Counted from the stretch's first letter, positions 33,407 through 41,913 are shown. The stretch: DNA of 43,412 nt from Micrococcales bacterium 31B (GCA_022803075.1 JAFFTF010000008.1:60418-103829), one strand, 5' to 3'. Notes: generated from the letters alone by a model not told the origin. Numbers and translations: made by a program.

Positions 33407-34762
33407 CAGCCAGCGCCGCAGCCAGCGTTTGCGACCGGACGCCGCGCCCCCATTCCCAGCGCCACCGGCGGCCACGCCCACCGGGTCCGCACCGCCCAAC
33501 CCCAGTACCGAGGCGCCCCTCGCCTCGTCGGCCGTCAGTGCCGCCGTGAACTGCGCCGCCACGACGCGGCCCGAATCATCGAGGTCAAAGGCGACCTCGC
33601 CCTCGGGGGCGCGCCACAGCAGCAGCGACTCGGATTCGGCGACGAACTCTACGTCGGCGACATGCTTCGCATAACCGCTGATGAGGGCGCGATGGTCGGT
33701 CACGGTGAGGTTTAAGGTCGCCGCGAGGGCGTACTGAGCGGTCACGTCGATGGGGTGACGCCCCACCTCGAAATCGGGGTGCTCCAACAGCAGCGCGACG
33801 GTTTCGCCGCGCTCATTTTCGAGCGCGAAATGCGCCCACACGCCCGTTATAGGCTTCGACGCCACGAGGAGTAGCAGCGCGGTCGCGCGAGGGTGCAGCA
33901 CCTCGTTGAGCGGTAGCTCGGGGGTACACAGACCCGGCACCTGCTCGGCCTCGCCGAAGTTGCGCACGAGCCGCGAGAACTGGATCGAGGACGGCGCGAA
34001 AGCGTCGGGTTCGCTCCACGCCCAACGCCACCGACCGGGGGTCTCGCTCGAGGTGGCGTCCGTCGTGCCGAGCACGTGGGCGCGCGCCGTGATGATGGAC
34101 GTGGCCGCCGTGAACGTGACTGCCGCCCGCCCCTCCAGGTCGACCTCCACCCCGGCCGCACCGACGAGGCTCATGACGTGCTCTTGCACCTCCATGGAGC
34201 GCACGAGCGCCTCATGATAGAGGTGCATGGCCTCCACCCCAATTTCTCCGCACAGTGCGCGGGCCTTGGACGATCCGATCACCAGTCGGTCCTTAGCCTC
34301 GGGCATGAGGGGCTCCAAGAGGGCGCCGCTCTCGAGCCACGCGGGAAACCCAGACGCCCGCGGAAAACGCTCGCGCTCGAGAATGAAGTCATGTTCCGTG
34401 GGATGGCCCGCCAACCAGCGCGGCTGATTGTCGTAGTTCTCATGCTCTTCGACCAGGCCGTCCATCCAACAGACCAGCACGTACGACATCCAGACCCCAT
34501 CGCCGGAACGTTCGTGCTGACTGATGCGACGGCGCAGCACCAGCGTGACGACCTCATCGGGCACCGGGTCGACCAGTTCGTCGCCGTCCACGACGCTCAC
34601 CACACAGGCCTCCGCGTAATTGCCTACATGGTTGTAATGCAACTCAACGCGCTCGTAACCGAATCTGCCGAGACTGCGGGTGGCGTGCACTAACTCGATG
34701 AGTTGGTCGTCTGTAGAAGAATCTGCTGCTGACATCTCAATTGCCTGTAGTGGTGTGGTCAT
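33398..34762 (-). CDS. Hypothetical two-part protein (possible DUF6882-like C-terminal part)
   Basis: A 454-residue soluble protein from the ATG at 34762. Other starts are an ATG at 34735 and an upstream frame to 34879; the choice is uncertain. Residues 1-130 have alternating strands and a segment ENYDNQPRW that resembles the YezG-type immunity family. Residues 200-400 resemble DUF6882-like proteins (RWRWAWSEPDAFAPSSIQFS, then PLNEVLHPRATALLLLVAS). Neither is secure without a search. The C-terminus is basic (GRKRWLRRWLGR), and the stop lies inside repeat copy B. The protein and its neighbour fic are on the same strand, each ending at a repeat copy. Confidence 0.65.
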   Translation of the reverse strand: MTTPLQAIEMSAADSSTDDQLIELVHATRSLGRFGYERVELHYNHVGNYAEACVVSVVDGDELVDPVPDEVVTLVLRRRISQHERSGDGVWMSYVLVCWMDGLVEEHENYDNQPRWLAGHPTEHDFILERERFPRASGFPAWLESGALLEPLMPEAKDRLVIGSSKARALCGEIGVEAMHLYHEALVRSMEVQEHVMSLVGAAGVEVDLEGRAAVTFTAATSIITARAHVLGTTDATSSETPGRWRWAWSEPDAFAPSSIQFSRLVRNFGEAEQVPGLCTPELPLNEVLHPRATALLLLVASKPITGVWAHFALENERGETVALLLEHPDFEVGRHPIDVTAQYALAATLNLTVTDHRALISGYAKHVADVEFVAESESLLLWRAPEGEVAFDLDDSGRVVAAQFTAALTADEARGASVLGLGGADPVGVAAGGAGNGGAASGRKRWLRRWLGR

Positions 34763-35076
34763 TCCATTGTGCCCTGGCCCGCATCGCGTCGGCGGCGACC
34801 TAAGACTATGTGAACTGGAGCGCGAGGGGAGGAGTCCCCCCGTCTTCGCCCTGAGATTTCTCGCGGCAACAGTTACCATTTAGGAGGCATGGAATCCTGG
34901 GTTCCGTCACGTTTGCGCTGGTCGAGTTTCAGCTCCGACGGCTCAAGGCAGTGCGAGCGAACGACGCGATGCGACGACTGGGATGAACTGCCCTCCTGCC
35001 ACGGGGGCTGACTAGGGTGTACACGTGGCTGGTGCGAGTGGCCACACCCGGTACCCGGCGAACAGCGAACCTCTCT
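34763..35076. promoter_or_regulatory. Divergent intergenic region (314 bp)
   Basis: No clear gene. A 40-codon frame starts at ATG 34889, but its AGGAGG is only one base away. In another frame, 34932-34986 reads QLRRLKAVRANDAMRRLG plus stop, which resembles the end of DUF3263 proteins that often precede LytR_C genes; it has no start codon and is likely a remnant. A -10-like TAGGGT (35013-35018) may serve the LytR_C gene. Confidence 0.35.
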
Positions 35077-36039
35077 ATGTCTAAAGACTCCAATACGTCC
35101 AAGTCGAAGCGCTCCACCGAGCAGCCCGTGGCGAATTCCGACGAGCCCTCGGGCGACGATTCGACTCGCGTCTTCACACCCCAGCAATTGCAGTCGGCTG
35201 ACTACCCCATCGTTGACGAGCACATCGTGCCGCCGCCCGTCACACCGCTGACCAACTACGGTCCCACCGCAACGCACCTGCCTCCCCCGGACCCCACGGT
35301 GCGCATCAAGGCGCCTTACCGTGCAACGGACGAAGAAGAAAAGTGGCAGGCCGTGCGCGACCACGCCGACCCGACCATCGAGCCCGAGGCCGAACCCACC
35401 GAAGAAGAATTGCGTATTCGCCAGCAGATTCTTGAGGAACAAGAACAGCAGCGCCGTATCGAGCGCGCCGCCGCGCGTGAGGCAACCCGCCGTGCCAAGC
35501 GTCGCACGCGCTGGCGTCAAGTGGTTGTGCTCGGCGTGCTCGTGGGCCTGCTCGCCGTTGGCGCGATAGTCGCGGCCCTGGGCCTGACGGGCGCGGTTCG
35601 GATCCCCGGCATCGGCCCGGCCCCCGCCGGCCCCCTTGCGTGCCCCGCAGCAGACTTCAAGGGCGCCGACCCAGCCGATATCGAGGTCAACATCTATAAC
35701 GCATCGGGAATCAGCGGAGCCGCCGGAAAAGTGAGCACCGAACTCGGCGCGCGGGGCATCTCCGTGGCGAGCGCCAAAAATGACCCCATGAACAAGACCT
35801 ACCCTGAGAACGCCGCCGTGATTCGCTTCGGCCCCGAAGCTTTGCCTGAGGCCTGGACCATGTTGACCATGTTCCCCCTGGGTGCGCTCGAATACACATC
35901 GCTCAAGGGCAACTCTAAGGTGGTTGACGTGGTGCTGGGCAGCAAGTACACAGCCCTCACGCCCATGGAGGTGGCGCAGCCCCTGTTCCAGGGCCCGATT
36001 CCCCCATACGTCGAAGTTCCCAACTGTGTAGCGAAGTAG
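35077..36039 (+). CDS. Membrane-anchored LytR_C domain protein
   Basis: A 320-residue envelope protein. Residues 1-135 are a disordered, charged cytosolic tail, including an EEQEQQRRIERAAAREATRR coiled stretch. A membrane helix follows at about 148-172 (VVVLGVLVGLLAVGAIVAAL), then an outside LytR_C domain with EVNIYNASGISGAAGKVSTEL and AVIRFGPEALPEAW. Such proteins act in cell-envelope integrity; the actinobacterial Cei-type proteins are an example. The ATG at 35077 is used, but the frame is open to a GTG at 35017, directly after the TAGGGT box, so a longer or leaderless start is possible. The MhuD gene follows after 6 bp. Confidence 0.8.
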   Translation: MSKDSNTSKSKRSTEQPVANSDEPSGDDSTRVFTPQQLQSADYPIVDEHIVPPPVTPLTNYGPTATHLPPPDPTVRIKAPYRATDEEEKWQAVRDHADPTIEPEAEPTEEELRIRQQILEEQEQQRRIERAAAREATRRAKRRTRWRQVVVLGVLVGLLAVGAIVAALGLTGAVRIPGIGPAPAGPLACPAADFKGADPADIEVNIYNASGISGAAGKVSTELGARGISVASAKNDPMNKTYPENAAVIRFGPEALPEAWTMLTMFPLGALEYTSLKGNSKVVDVVLGSKYTALTPMEVAQPLFQGPIPPYVEVPNCVAK

Positions 36040-36045
36040 GTTCAC

Positions 36046-36360
36046 GTGGCCGTCGTCAAGATCAACGCCATCTCCGTGCCCGAGGGCGCGGGCCCCGAAT
36101 TGGAGAAGCGATTCGCGGCGCGCAAGCACGCCGTCGACTCTGAACCGGGGTTTCTTGGGTTTCAATTGCTGCGCCCCGTGCGCGGCGATGACCGCTACTT
36201 CGTGGTCACCACGTGGGAGACCGAGGCCGATTTCGAGGCGTGGCGCGACAACCGCGCGGCCGCAGCCCACGCGGGGCCCGAGGCGTCCGGGCAGCCCGCC
36301 GCGAAGCCCGTGGCCAGCGGAGCCAACCTGCTCGAGTTCGAAGTAGTTGACCTCGGCTAG
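36046..36360 (+). CDS. mhuD: Heme-degrading monooxygenase, MhuD type
   Basis: A 104-residue dimeric ABM-fold enzyme that opens heme to mycobilin-type products and releases iron. It is very close to mycobacterial MhuD throughout (VVKINAI, VPEGAGPELEKRFAARKHAV, PGFLGFQLLRPV, YFVVTTWET, SGANLLEFEVV). The key heme-contact residues are at the same numbers: N7, W66 and H75. GTG start. Relative to MhuD it has a short insert (about 80-90, PEASGQPAAK). The gene starts 6 bp after LytR_C, and its last 14 bp overlap the GluQ gene. Confidence 0.93.
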   Translation: MAVVKINAISVPEGAGPELEKRFAARKHAVDSEPGFLGFQLLRPVRGDDRYFVVTTWETEADFEAWRDNRAAAAHAGPEASGQPAAKPVASGANLLEFEVVDLG

Positions 36361-37291
36361 GGGCCGCTTCGCGCCCTCCCCCACCGGGGACTTTCATCTC
36401 GGCAATCTCCGCACGGCACTATATGCCTACGTGTTTGCGCGCCACGCGGGCGGCGACTTCATCGTGCGGGTGGAGGACCTCGACCGTTCGCGCGTGCGCC
36501 CCGGTGTCGCGGAGCGGCAACTCGCCGACCTGGCCGCGCTCGGCCTGACGTGGCAGGGCCCGGTCGTGTACCAGTCGCAGCGTGAATCACTGTACGAAGA
36601 TGCCCTCGCGACCCTGCGCTCGCAGGGCCGCGTCTACGAGTGCTACTGCTCGCGGCGCGAGATTCGCGAGGCCGTCGCCGAGTCTCTGGGCGCGCCACAC
36701 CATGCCGTCGGATTTTACGCGGGCACCTGCCGCGAACTCAGCACGGCGGAGCGCGAGGCCCGCCGAGCGGAGCGCCCCGCAGCCCTCAGACTGCGGGCCG
36801 ACGCCGCCGAGGTGGGCGTCGCAGATCTCGTGCACGGCGAGTATTTAGCGCGCGTGGACGACTTCATCCTGCGCCGCGGCGATGGCGGTTTCGCGTATAA
36901 CCTCGCGGTCGTGGTCGACGACGCGGCGCAGGGGGTCACGCAGGTGGTGCGGGGCGATGACCTGCTGGAATCCGCCCCGCGGCAGACGTTTCTGGCCCGG
37001 GCGCTGGGCCTCAAGGCTCCCAGTTACGCACACGTGCCGCTCGTGCTCAACCCTGCGGGGCAGCGGCTCGCGAAGCGCGACGGCGCCGTCACCCGCGCCG
37101 ACCTCGCTCGCCAGGGCGTCGACGACGCCGCCCTGTTCCTGCTGATTGCGCACTCGATGGGCCTGCTGCTCGACTCGGGTCGCGATAGGCCCACCGCTCC
37201 CACCCGGGTACTGCTGGACGCGCTGGTGGCCGAGTTCCAGCCCGCGCACATTTCGCGCGAGCCCTGGGTGTTTCGCGCCGCCGCGCTCTGA
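36347..37291 (+). CDS. gluQ: Glutamyl-Q tRNA(Asp) synthetase
   Basis: A 314-residue paralogue of the GluRS catalytic domain. It charges the queuosine of tRNA-Asp with glutamate rather than charging a tRNA 3' end, and lacks an anticodon-binding domain, as here. It carries the family motifs RFAPSPTGDFHLGN (HIGH-like), the zinc site C99-x-C101, Y124 and C128, and RLAKRDGA (KMSKS-like). The start is a TTG at 36347, inside the MhuD gene. A queuosine-bearing tRNA is needed as substrate, so the organism should make or salvage Q. Confidence 0.93.
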   Translation: MTSARGRFAPSPTGDFHLGNLRTALYAYVFARHAGGDFIVRVEDLDRSRVRPGVAERQLADLAALGLTWQGPVVYQSQRESLYEDALATLRSQGRVYECYCSRREIREAVAESLGAPHHAVGFYAGTCRELSTAEREARRAERPAALRLRADAAEVGVADLVHGEYLARVDDFILRRGDGGFAYNLAVVVDDAAQGVTQVVRGDDLLESAPRQTFLARALGLKAPSYAHVPLVLNPAGQRLAKRDGAVTRADLARQGVDDAALFLLIAHSMGLLLDSGRDRPTAPTRVLLDALVAEFQPAHISREPWVFRAAAL

Positions 37292-37336
37292 AACCAGCAA
37301 CGGCCACTCGACCGGCACCTACGCGCCCACAGCACA

Positions 37337-37368
37337 ACGCGCGGGCCCTCCGACGAGGGCCCGCGCGT
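37337..37368. terminator. Bidirectional hairpin between gluQ and a convergent gene
   Basis: ACGCGCGGGCCCTC, loop CGAC, GAGGGCCCGCGCGT: a perfect 14-bp stem between convergent genes. No T-run follows on either strand, so intrinsic termination may be weak. Confidence 0.65.
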
Positions 37369-37386
37369 CCATGGTGAACTTGCGCC

Positions 37387-38037
37387 TTATTTGCCGGGAA
37401 CGGGAACCACCTGGGGCGTCACGAACCCGGTCTCTTGCCATTCGGCGTAGCTGAGGGGCGAGCCCTCGGAGCGCCAGAGCCATTCGGAGAGCGGGTTGCT
37501 GTCGATGTTCATGTAGAGCGCATCGCTGTCGGCGTGCTTGTAGATGAACACGTGCGGGGCGAGGCCGGGGGTCGCGGTGGGCATGGGGTTACCCGCGGCG
37601 TTCCATTCGGCGAAGGTCAGTCGGTGTGCCGTTTGCCAGTTCTTCACGTTCATGCTGACGGCGTAGAGCTCTTGGGTCTGCACCATGCCCGTCTTGGTCC
37701 ACTTGTACCCGTACGCGACGGTCATGACCTCGGGAATGTAGCCGACGACTGCGATCTTGGGCTTGCCCGCTGCCGCCCAGGTCTCCTGGGTCACGGGGAT
37801 CACGGCGACGCCACCGTCGAACGCGATCTTTTCGTAGAGGGTGGAGAAGTAGGGGGTCTTCAGGAACGTACGCGCCTGTGCGGCCTCAGCGCTGGCGGGT
37901 GCGAGCGCAGCTGCCTTGAGGGGTTGGGCGGCGTTCTGCGCCGCCGCGTTAGCCGCCGGTGCGGTTAGGAGGGCCAGCGAAGCGATAGCCGGCAAAGCCA
38001 GCGCCATGGCAATTTTTTTACCAAATGAAATATTCAC
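37387..38037 (-). CDS. Secreted protein with repeated Trp motifs
   Basis: A 216-residue exported protein. From the GTG at 38037 (AAAGGGG lies 6 bp upstream) it begins with a Sec signal peptide: KK, then AMALALPAIASLALL, cleavage after APAANA. Mature repeats share an (I/L)(P/T/S)(V/F/Y)....W...G.P.P pattern: IPVTQETWAAAGKPKI, LTFAEWNAAGNPMP and LSYAEWQETGFVTP. They may form a small modular surface domain. It has no known catalytic motif. Function unknown. Confidence 0.8.
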   Translation of the reverse strand: MNISFGKKIAMALALPAIASLALLTAPAANAAAQNAAQPLKAAALAPASAEAAQARTFLKTPYFSTLYEKIAFDGGVAVIPVTQETWAAAGKPKIAVVGYIPEVMTVAYGYKWTKTGMVQTQELYAVSMNVKNWQTAHRLTFAEWNAAGNPMPTATPGLAPHVFIYKHADSDALYMNIDSNPLSEWLWRSEGSPLSYAEWQETGFVTPQVVPVPGK

Positions 38038-38231
38038 TGGTGCCCCTTTCATGGGGAGAGGTGATGCGGAGTGACAGGCCCAGCATAGGCCACACCCCAC
38101 TTTTACCTACCTGCACCACGCCGTCAACACGAAAACATGTGATCTACGCCTTTGTGAACTCTTTACTCGATTTTGGTAGCTCATGACCCGCACCTAACAT
38201 CTACGCGGACGTAGGTGTAACGATTTCGTTG
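38038..38231. promoter_or_regulatory. Intergenic region with the promoter of the secreted protein
   Basis: No gene. On the minus strand TTGACG is followed at 12-17 bp by TAGGTAAAA (about 38098-38130), a possible promoter for the secreted protein. CTACG-CGGA-CGTAG (38202-38215) is a short hairpin near the end of DUF2891. Confidence 0.4.
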
Positions 38232-39248
38232 CTAAAGCTGCGCCTCTCCCGAGGCCAGCAGTGCGTAGGTGACGAGCCAGTGGGTCGACATGAAGTGCCC
38301 CGTGTTGACCTCCTCGGCCGCCCACTCGAATTGCTGCGCCGCGGCCCCCCGTAGCGCGGCGGCGGTCTTGTCGTCGGCAATGGCCGCGATGTCGCGCAGA
38401 ACCCACGCGCGATGCAGGGCGAGGCCCACCAGGTGCACCATGTGCCCATCCGTGCGGTCGCGCACCTCTGGTAGCGCGAACAGCGCGGGTTGACGCTCGG
38501 CGCCGAACCGCGGCAGGAACTGTTCGAACCATTCGCCGAACCCGTCGCCGGGGCCCGTGCCGAGCACCCACATCATGCACTGCACCTCGGCGAGCGCCCC
38601 CGAAAGAAAGTCGGTGCCGCCGGGCTCGAATCGCGTGTCGTAGCGCTCGTCGGCACCGAACCAGGCGGCGGCGGTGTCACGAATGGCGGACGCCAGGTCG
38701 GCCCGTCCCAGCGTCTCCGCCGCGGGCCCGAGCAACGCGAGCGCGAACGCAGAATTGGTGTGCACACCGTGGCGCACCGGGTACACCTGTTTGGCCAGCC
38801 ATCCGATGACATTGGCAGCGACCACCTCGGTGAGCGGTTCGAGCGCCTCAGCCCAGGCTGCGGCCTGGGGCAGCGGCGATCGGGCGCAGGCCGCGTGCAA
38901 CTGCAGCGCCCACGCCCACCCGTAGGGCCGCTCGTAGTACGTGTTGGCGCGTAGGTACTCGGCCTCGGTGGCTAGGTTTTCGGGAGTCAGCCGCGAGCCC
39001 AGCTCGGCCGCCACGCGGTCTGCCAAGGAGGGCGCGAGGCGTCCGGTAGATGCCATGGCCACGAGCGAATACTGCATGTGCGCCGACGAATGCCAGTCGA
39101 GGCACCCGTGGAACGCGGGGTGCAGCACCCAGGGCGTGACGTCGTTATCGGAATCGCCACGCGACATATGGGCGGCCCCGTAGGGGTAGGGAGTTCCGAG
39201 CACGGCGAGGCAGGTTTCAGCCCACCGATCGAGGGGATTCACGGTCAT
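38232..39248 (-). CDS. DUF2891 family protein
   Basis: A 338-residue soluble protein of DUF2891. It has the HPAFHGCLDWHSSAHMQYSL motif, the ANTYYERPYGWAWALQLHAA block and the HSGTHFMSTHWLVTYALLA-like end (here TGHFMSTHWLVTYALLA). Helical repeats suggest an alpha-toroid fold. It is the last gene of the DUF969-DUF979-DUF2891 operon and starts 9 bp after DUF979, with AAGGC as ribosome site. No known activity. Confidence 0.87.
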   Translation of the reverse strand: MTVNPLDRWAETCLAVLGTPYPYGAAHMSRGDSDNDVTPWVLHPAFHGCLDWHSSAHMQYSLVAMASTGRLAPSLADRVAAELGSRLTPENLATEAEYLRANTYYERPYGWAWALQLHAACARSPLPQAAAWAEALEPLTEVVAANVIGWLAKQVYPVRHGVHTNSAFALALLGPAAETLGRADLASAIRDTAAAWFGADERYDTRFEPGGTDFLSGALAEVQCMMWVLGTGPGDGFGEWFEQFLPRFGAERQPALFALPEVRDRTDGHMVHLVGLALHRAWVLRDIAAIADDKTAAALRGAAAQQFEWAAEEVNTGHFMSTHWLVTYALLASGEAQL

Positions 39249-39257
39249 GATTCAGCC

Positions 39258-40226
39258 TTAAAACGCGAAAAAGTACATGATGACGATGTTGCCGACGAGC
39301 AGGGGGACCGCCGTGGGCACCTGAGCCTTGATGGGGCCGTATTGGTCTTTCATTTCGAGCAGGGCCGCGGGCACGAGGTTGAAGTTTGCCGCCATCGGCG
39401 TGCAGAGCGTGCCGCAGAATCCCGCCAGCATACCGATGGCGAAGATGGCGGGCGGGTTGCCCTCGAAACCCTGCACGAGCACGGGCCACCCGACGGCTGC
39501 GGTCATGATGGGAAACGCCGCGAAGGCATTACCCATGAGGATCGTGAATACTGCCATGCCCAGGCAGTAGACCGCCACACCCGCGAACTTCGAACCCTCG
39601 GGCAGCACGGCAGTGGTGATGCTCTGCACGGCCTCACCCACGCCGGACTGCGCGAAAATGTTGCCGAGTGTGGCGAGCAACTGGGGCAGGAGGGCCGCCC
39701 AGCCGATGTACTCGAGCAGGCGGCGCCCCTCGGTGAACGGCACGCTCGCTCGCACGGGGCGGAAGATCATCATGCCCACCAGCAGCGCCACGACGCCCGC
39801 AAAGCCGAGACCCACGAGGGTGGCCTGCCCCTCCGCGAAGAGCCCCCCATCGCCCACCGTGATCTTGACCAGCACCGACCCGAACATCAGCGCAATGAGC
39901 GGCACGAGCAGCGCGGGAATGAAGAGTTTGTTGCCAAACTTGCGCGCCGAGGCGGACTTTTCGGCTTCGCTGACTTCTTGCGGGGTGCCCCGGCCCATGG
40001 CGCCGCAGCCCGCGAGCAGGGCGAGCACGATAACGGCCGCTCCCAGCGGCCACGCGGGTGCCGACTTCTGCACCACGAAGGTGGAGTACATGAAACTCGC
40101 GCCGAGCAGCACCCAGAATGCCGCGGAGCCGACGCGCTTGGCGTTCGTGCGGTCGGTGGAGATTTGGGCGCCCACAAGGATGAAGAGCGCGCCGATCAGC
40201 CAATACACCCATTCGGCGGAGATCAT
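39258..40226 (-). CDS. DUF979 membrane protein
   Basis: A 322-residue integral membrane protein with about nine hydrophobic segments, of DUF979. It overlaps the DUF969 gene by 4 bp (ATGA at 40223-40226), so both subunits are co-made. The pattern (GNAFAAFPIMTAAVGWPVLV, GMLAGFCGTLCTPMAANFNLVP) fits a two-component transporter. In other bacteria this pair lies near pyrrolidone-carboxylate peptidase genes, suggesting a 5-oxoproline or small-peptide link (established context, function unproven). Confidence 0.87.
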   Translation of the reverse strand: MISAEWVYWLIGALFILVGAQISTDRTNAKRVGSAAFWVLLGASFMYSTFVVQKSAPAWPLGAAVIVLALLAGCGAMGRGTPQEVSEAEKSASARKFGNKLFIPALLVPLIALMFGSVLVKITVGDGGLFAEGQATLVGLGFAGVVALLVGMMIFRPVRASVPFTEGRRLLEYIGWAALLPQLLATLGNIFAQSGVGEAVQSITTAVLPEGSKFAGVAVYCLGMAVFTILMGNAFAAFPIMTAAVGWPVLVQGFEGNPPAIFAIGMLAGFCGTLCTPMAANFNLVPAALLEMKDQYGPIKAQVPTAVPLLVGNIVIMYFFAF

Positions 40227-40903
40227 CGCGTCACCGCCCCGTTGAGCGCCTTCAGTTTCCGGTCGAGCATGAGCAGCCGCGCCCCGTGGATCAGCAGGGC
40301 GAGCACGCCCGTGGGTATCGCCCACAGCGCGATCTGTAGGGGTTCGAGGGCGAGGCCGTACGTGGTGTCGACGAAGCCCGTAATCAGCAGAATCGAGCCG
40401 ATAGCGAGAAAGATGTCTTCGCCGAAGAACAGGGCGACGGTGTCGGAGGCGGCTGAGTGCGCCTTGAGGCGTTCTTCAACCTTTTCGTTCAGTTGGCCGA
40501 GTTTGCGTTCGGCCGCGGCCTTGGCCATGGGGTAGATCAGGGGCCGCACGGTTTGGGCGGGCCCGCCGATGCTGGTCATTCCGAGGGCGGCCGTGGCCTG
40601 GCGCACGACGAAATAAATGAGCAGCACGCCTCCTGCCGACAGTTTGGCGAGTTTACCCATGAGGTGCCGGGCCTGCTGTTGCAGGCCGTAGCGTTCGAGC
40701 AGGCCGATGACGGGCAGCACGATGATGAAGGTTGTGACGCTGCGGCTGCCGGCGAACCCCGTGCCGACGAGATTCAGCATGTCGAGGGGTGTGTAGCCGT
40801 GAATGAAGCCGGCGACGAGGCCGGCCAGCGTGACCACGAGCATGGCGTTGACGCGCAGCATGAAACCGATGATGACCACGACGACCGCGAGCAAAACCCA
40901 CAT
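40223..40903 (-). CDS. DUF969 membrane protein
   Basis: A 226-residue membrane protein of DUF969, first gene of the operon. It has four to five hydrophobic segments and starts with MWVLLAVVVVIIGFML; the block VVRQATAALGMTSIGGPAQT is characteristic. GGGAGG lies at a suitable distance. Probably forms a transporter with DUF979. Confidence 0.87.
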   Translation of the reverse strand: MWVLLAVVVVIIGFMLRVNAMLVVTLAGLVAGFIHGYTPLDMLNLVGTGFAGSRSVTTFIIVLPVIGLLERYGLQQQARHLMGKLAKLSAGGVLLIYFVVRQATAALGMTSIGGPAQTVRPLIYPMAKAAAERKLGQLNEKVEERLKAHSAASDTVALFFGEDIFLAIGSILLITGFVDTTYGLALEPLQIALWAIPTGVLALLIHGARLLMLDRKLKALNGAVTR

Positions 40904-41127
40904 TAGGTAGCCTCCCTAACTAATTCGTGCGTAGCCAGGGTACATCTCTGCGGGCGCCGACACCGAGCATTGCGTGCGGCCTTGGCAGGGCGTTTACCTG
41001 CTACGCGGTCGGCCTGCTATGAGGAGGGTGGACGCGACAACCGGCCCCACGCGCGTCCACACAGAACCCTCACGAATAACGGGCGATACGACTTGTTTAT
41101 CGCTAAGTATCTATCGATACTCGATAT
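40904..41127. promoter_or_regulatory. Divergent control region with a palindromic operator
   Basis: No gene seen. AGTATC-TATC-GATACT (41106-41121) is an inverted repeat ending 6 bp before the DUF2975 start codon, so it most likely overlaps that promoter and is a candidate site for the HTH protein encoded downstream. Confidence 0.5.
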
Positions 41128-41610
41128 ATGCCACCGATTAAGAGACTCATCCTTCCAGCGCGCATCCTGCTCGTCGGATTCTTCGCGGGCCTCGTGCTCG
41201 CCCAAACCTTCATGTCGTACGGTCAGTTCATCAACGTGAGCCCCGATTCGACGGCACCCCTGTGGGCGCGACTGCTCGGCTGGGGCTTTGTCGCCGCCGA
41301 GATTCTCTGCGTCGAAATTGTCGTGGTCTGCATCTGGAAGTTGCTGGGCCTCGTGCACCGGGAGGAGATCTTTAGCGCACGAGCATTCACGTGGGTCAAC
41401 CTGATTCTCGGGGCGATCGCCGCCGCCTGCGCACTGCTCTTCACACTGATCGTGGTGATGTACTTTGGCGGCTACGACGACCCGGGCCTGCCCATGATGA
41501 TCGGCATCGTGCTCGCCGCCGGGTGCGTCACGTGGATTCTCGTTGCCGTACTGCGCGCCCTGCTGGCCCAGGCCACGAACCTGCGCAGCGAACTCGACGA
41601 GGTGATCTGA
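41128..41610 (+). CDS. DUF2975 membrane protein
   Basis: A 160-residue protein with four membrane helices (about 9-28, 45-68, 85-110 and 118-140) and the typical interhelix segment KLLGLVHREEIFSARAFTWVN. DUF2975 genes are commonly paired with a small HTH gene, as here; the HTH start overlaps its stop. No ribosome site is seen, so the transcript is probably leaderless. Confidence 0.88.
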   Translation: MPPIKRLILPARILLVGFFAGLVLAQTFMSYGQFINVSPDSTAPLWARLLGWGFVAAEILCVEIVVVCIWKLLGLVHREEIFSARAFTWVNLILGAIAAACALLFTLIVVMYFGGYDDPGLPMMIGIVLAAGCVTWILVAVLRALLAQATNLRSELDEVI

Positions 41611-41819
41611 TGCCCATCGTGGTCAGGCTCGACGTCGAATTGGCGCGCCGCAAAATGAGCGTGGGCGAGTTCGCCGAACGCGTGGGGCTCTCCCCCGCGA
41701 ACGTCGCTGTGCTGAAGAACGGTCGCGCGAAGGCGCTACGCTTCTCGACCCTCGAAGCCATGTGCGAGGTGCTCGACTGCCAGCCCGGCGACCTCCTCGA
41801 GTGGGTCGCCGAGGGGTAG
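41610..41819 (+). CDS. Small XRE/Cro-type HTH regulator
   Basis: A 69-residue DNA-binding protein consisting only of a helix-turn-helix domain (MSVGEFAERVGLSPANVAVL, then KNGRAKALRFSTLEAMCEVL and DCQPGDLLEW). Overlaps the DUF2975 gene by one base (TGATG). It probably represses its own operon through the palindrome at 41106-41121 (inference). Confidence 0.93.
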   Translation: MPIVVRLDVELARRKMSVGEFAERVGLSPANVAVLKNGRAKALRFSTLEAMCEVLDCQPGDLLEWVAEG

Positions 41820-41913
41820 CTCCAGTCCGGCGATTCAGTATCCCACTTATGTATTTCTGCAGATCGCGAATGACTTTGACGTTTAACTTTACGAGAATAG
41901 AATCCTCTCTTTG

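Noticed and set aside
34889-35011. Small 40-codon gene before LytR_C
   Set aside because: AGGAGG is only one base from the ATG, the product has no features, and the frame is not conserved-looking.
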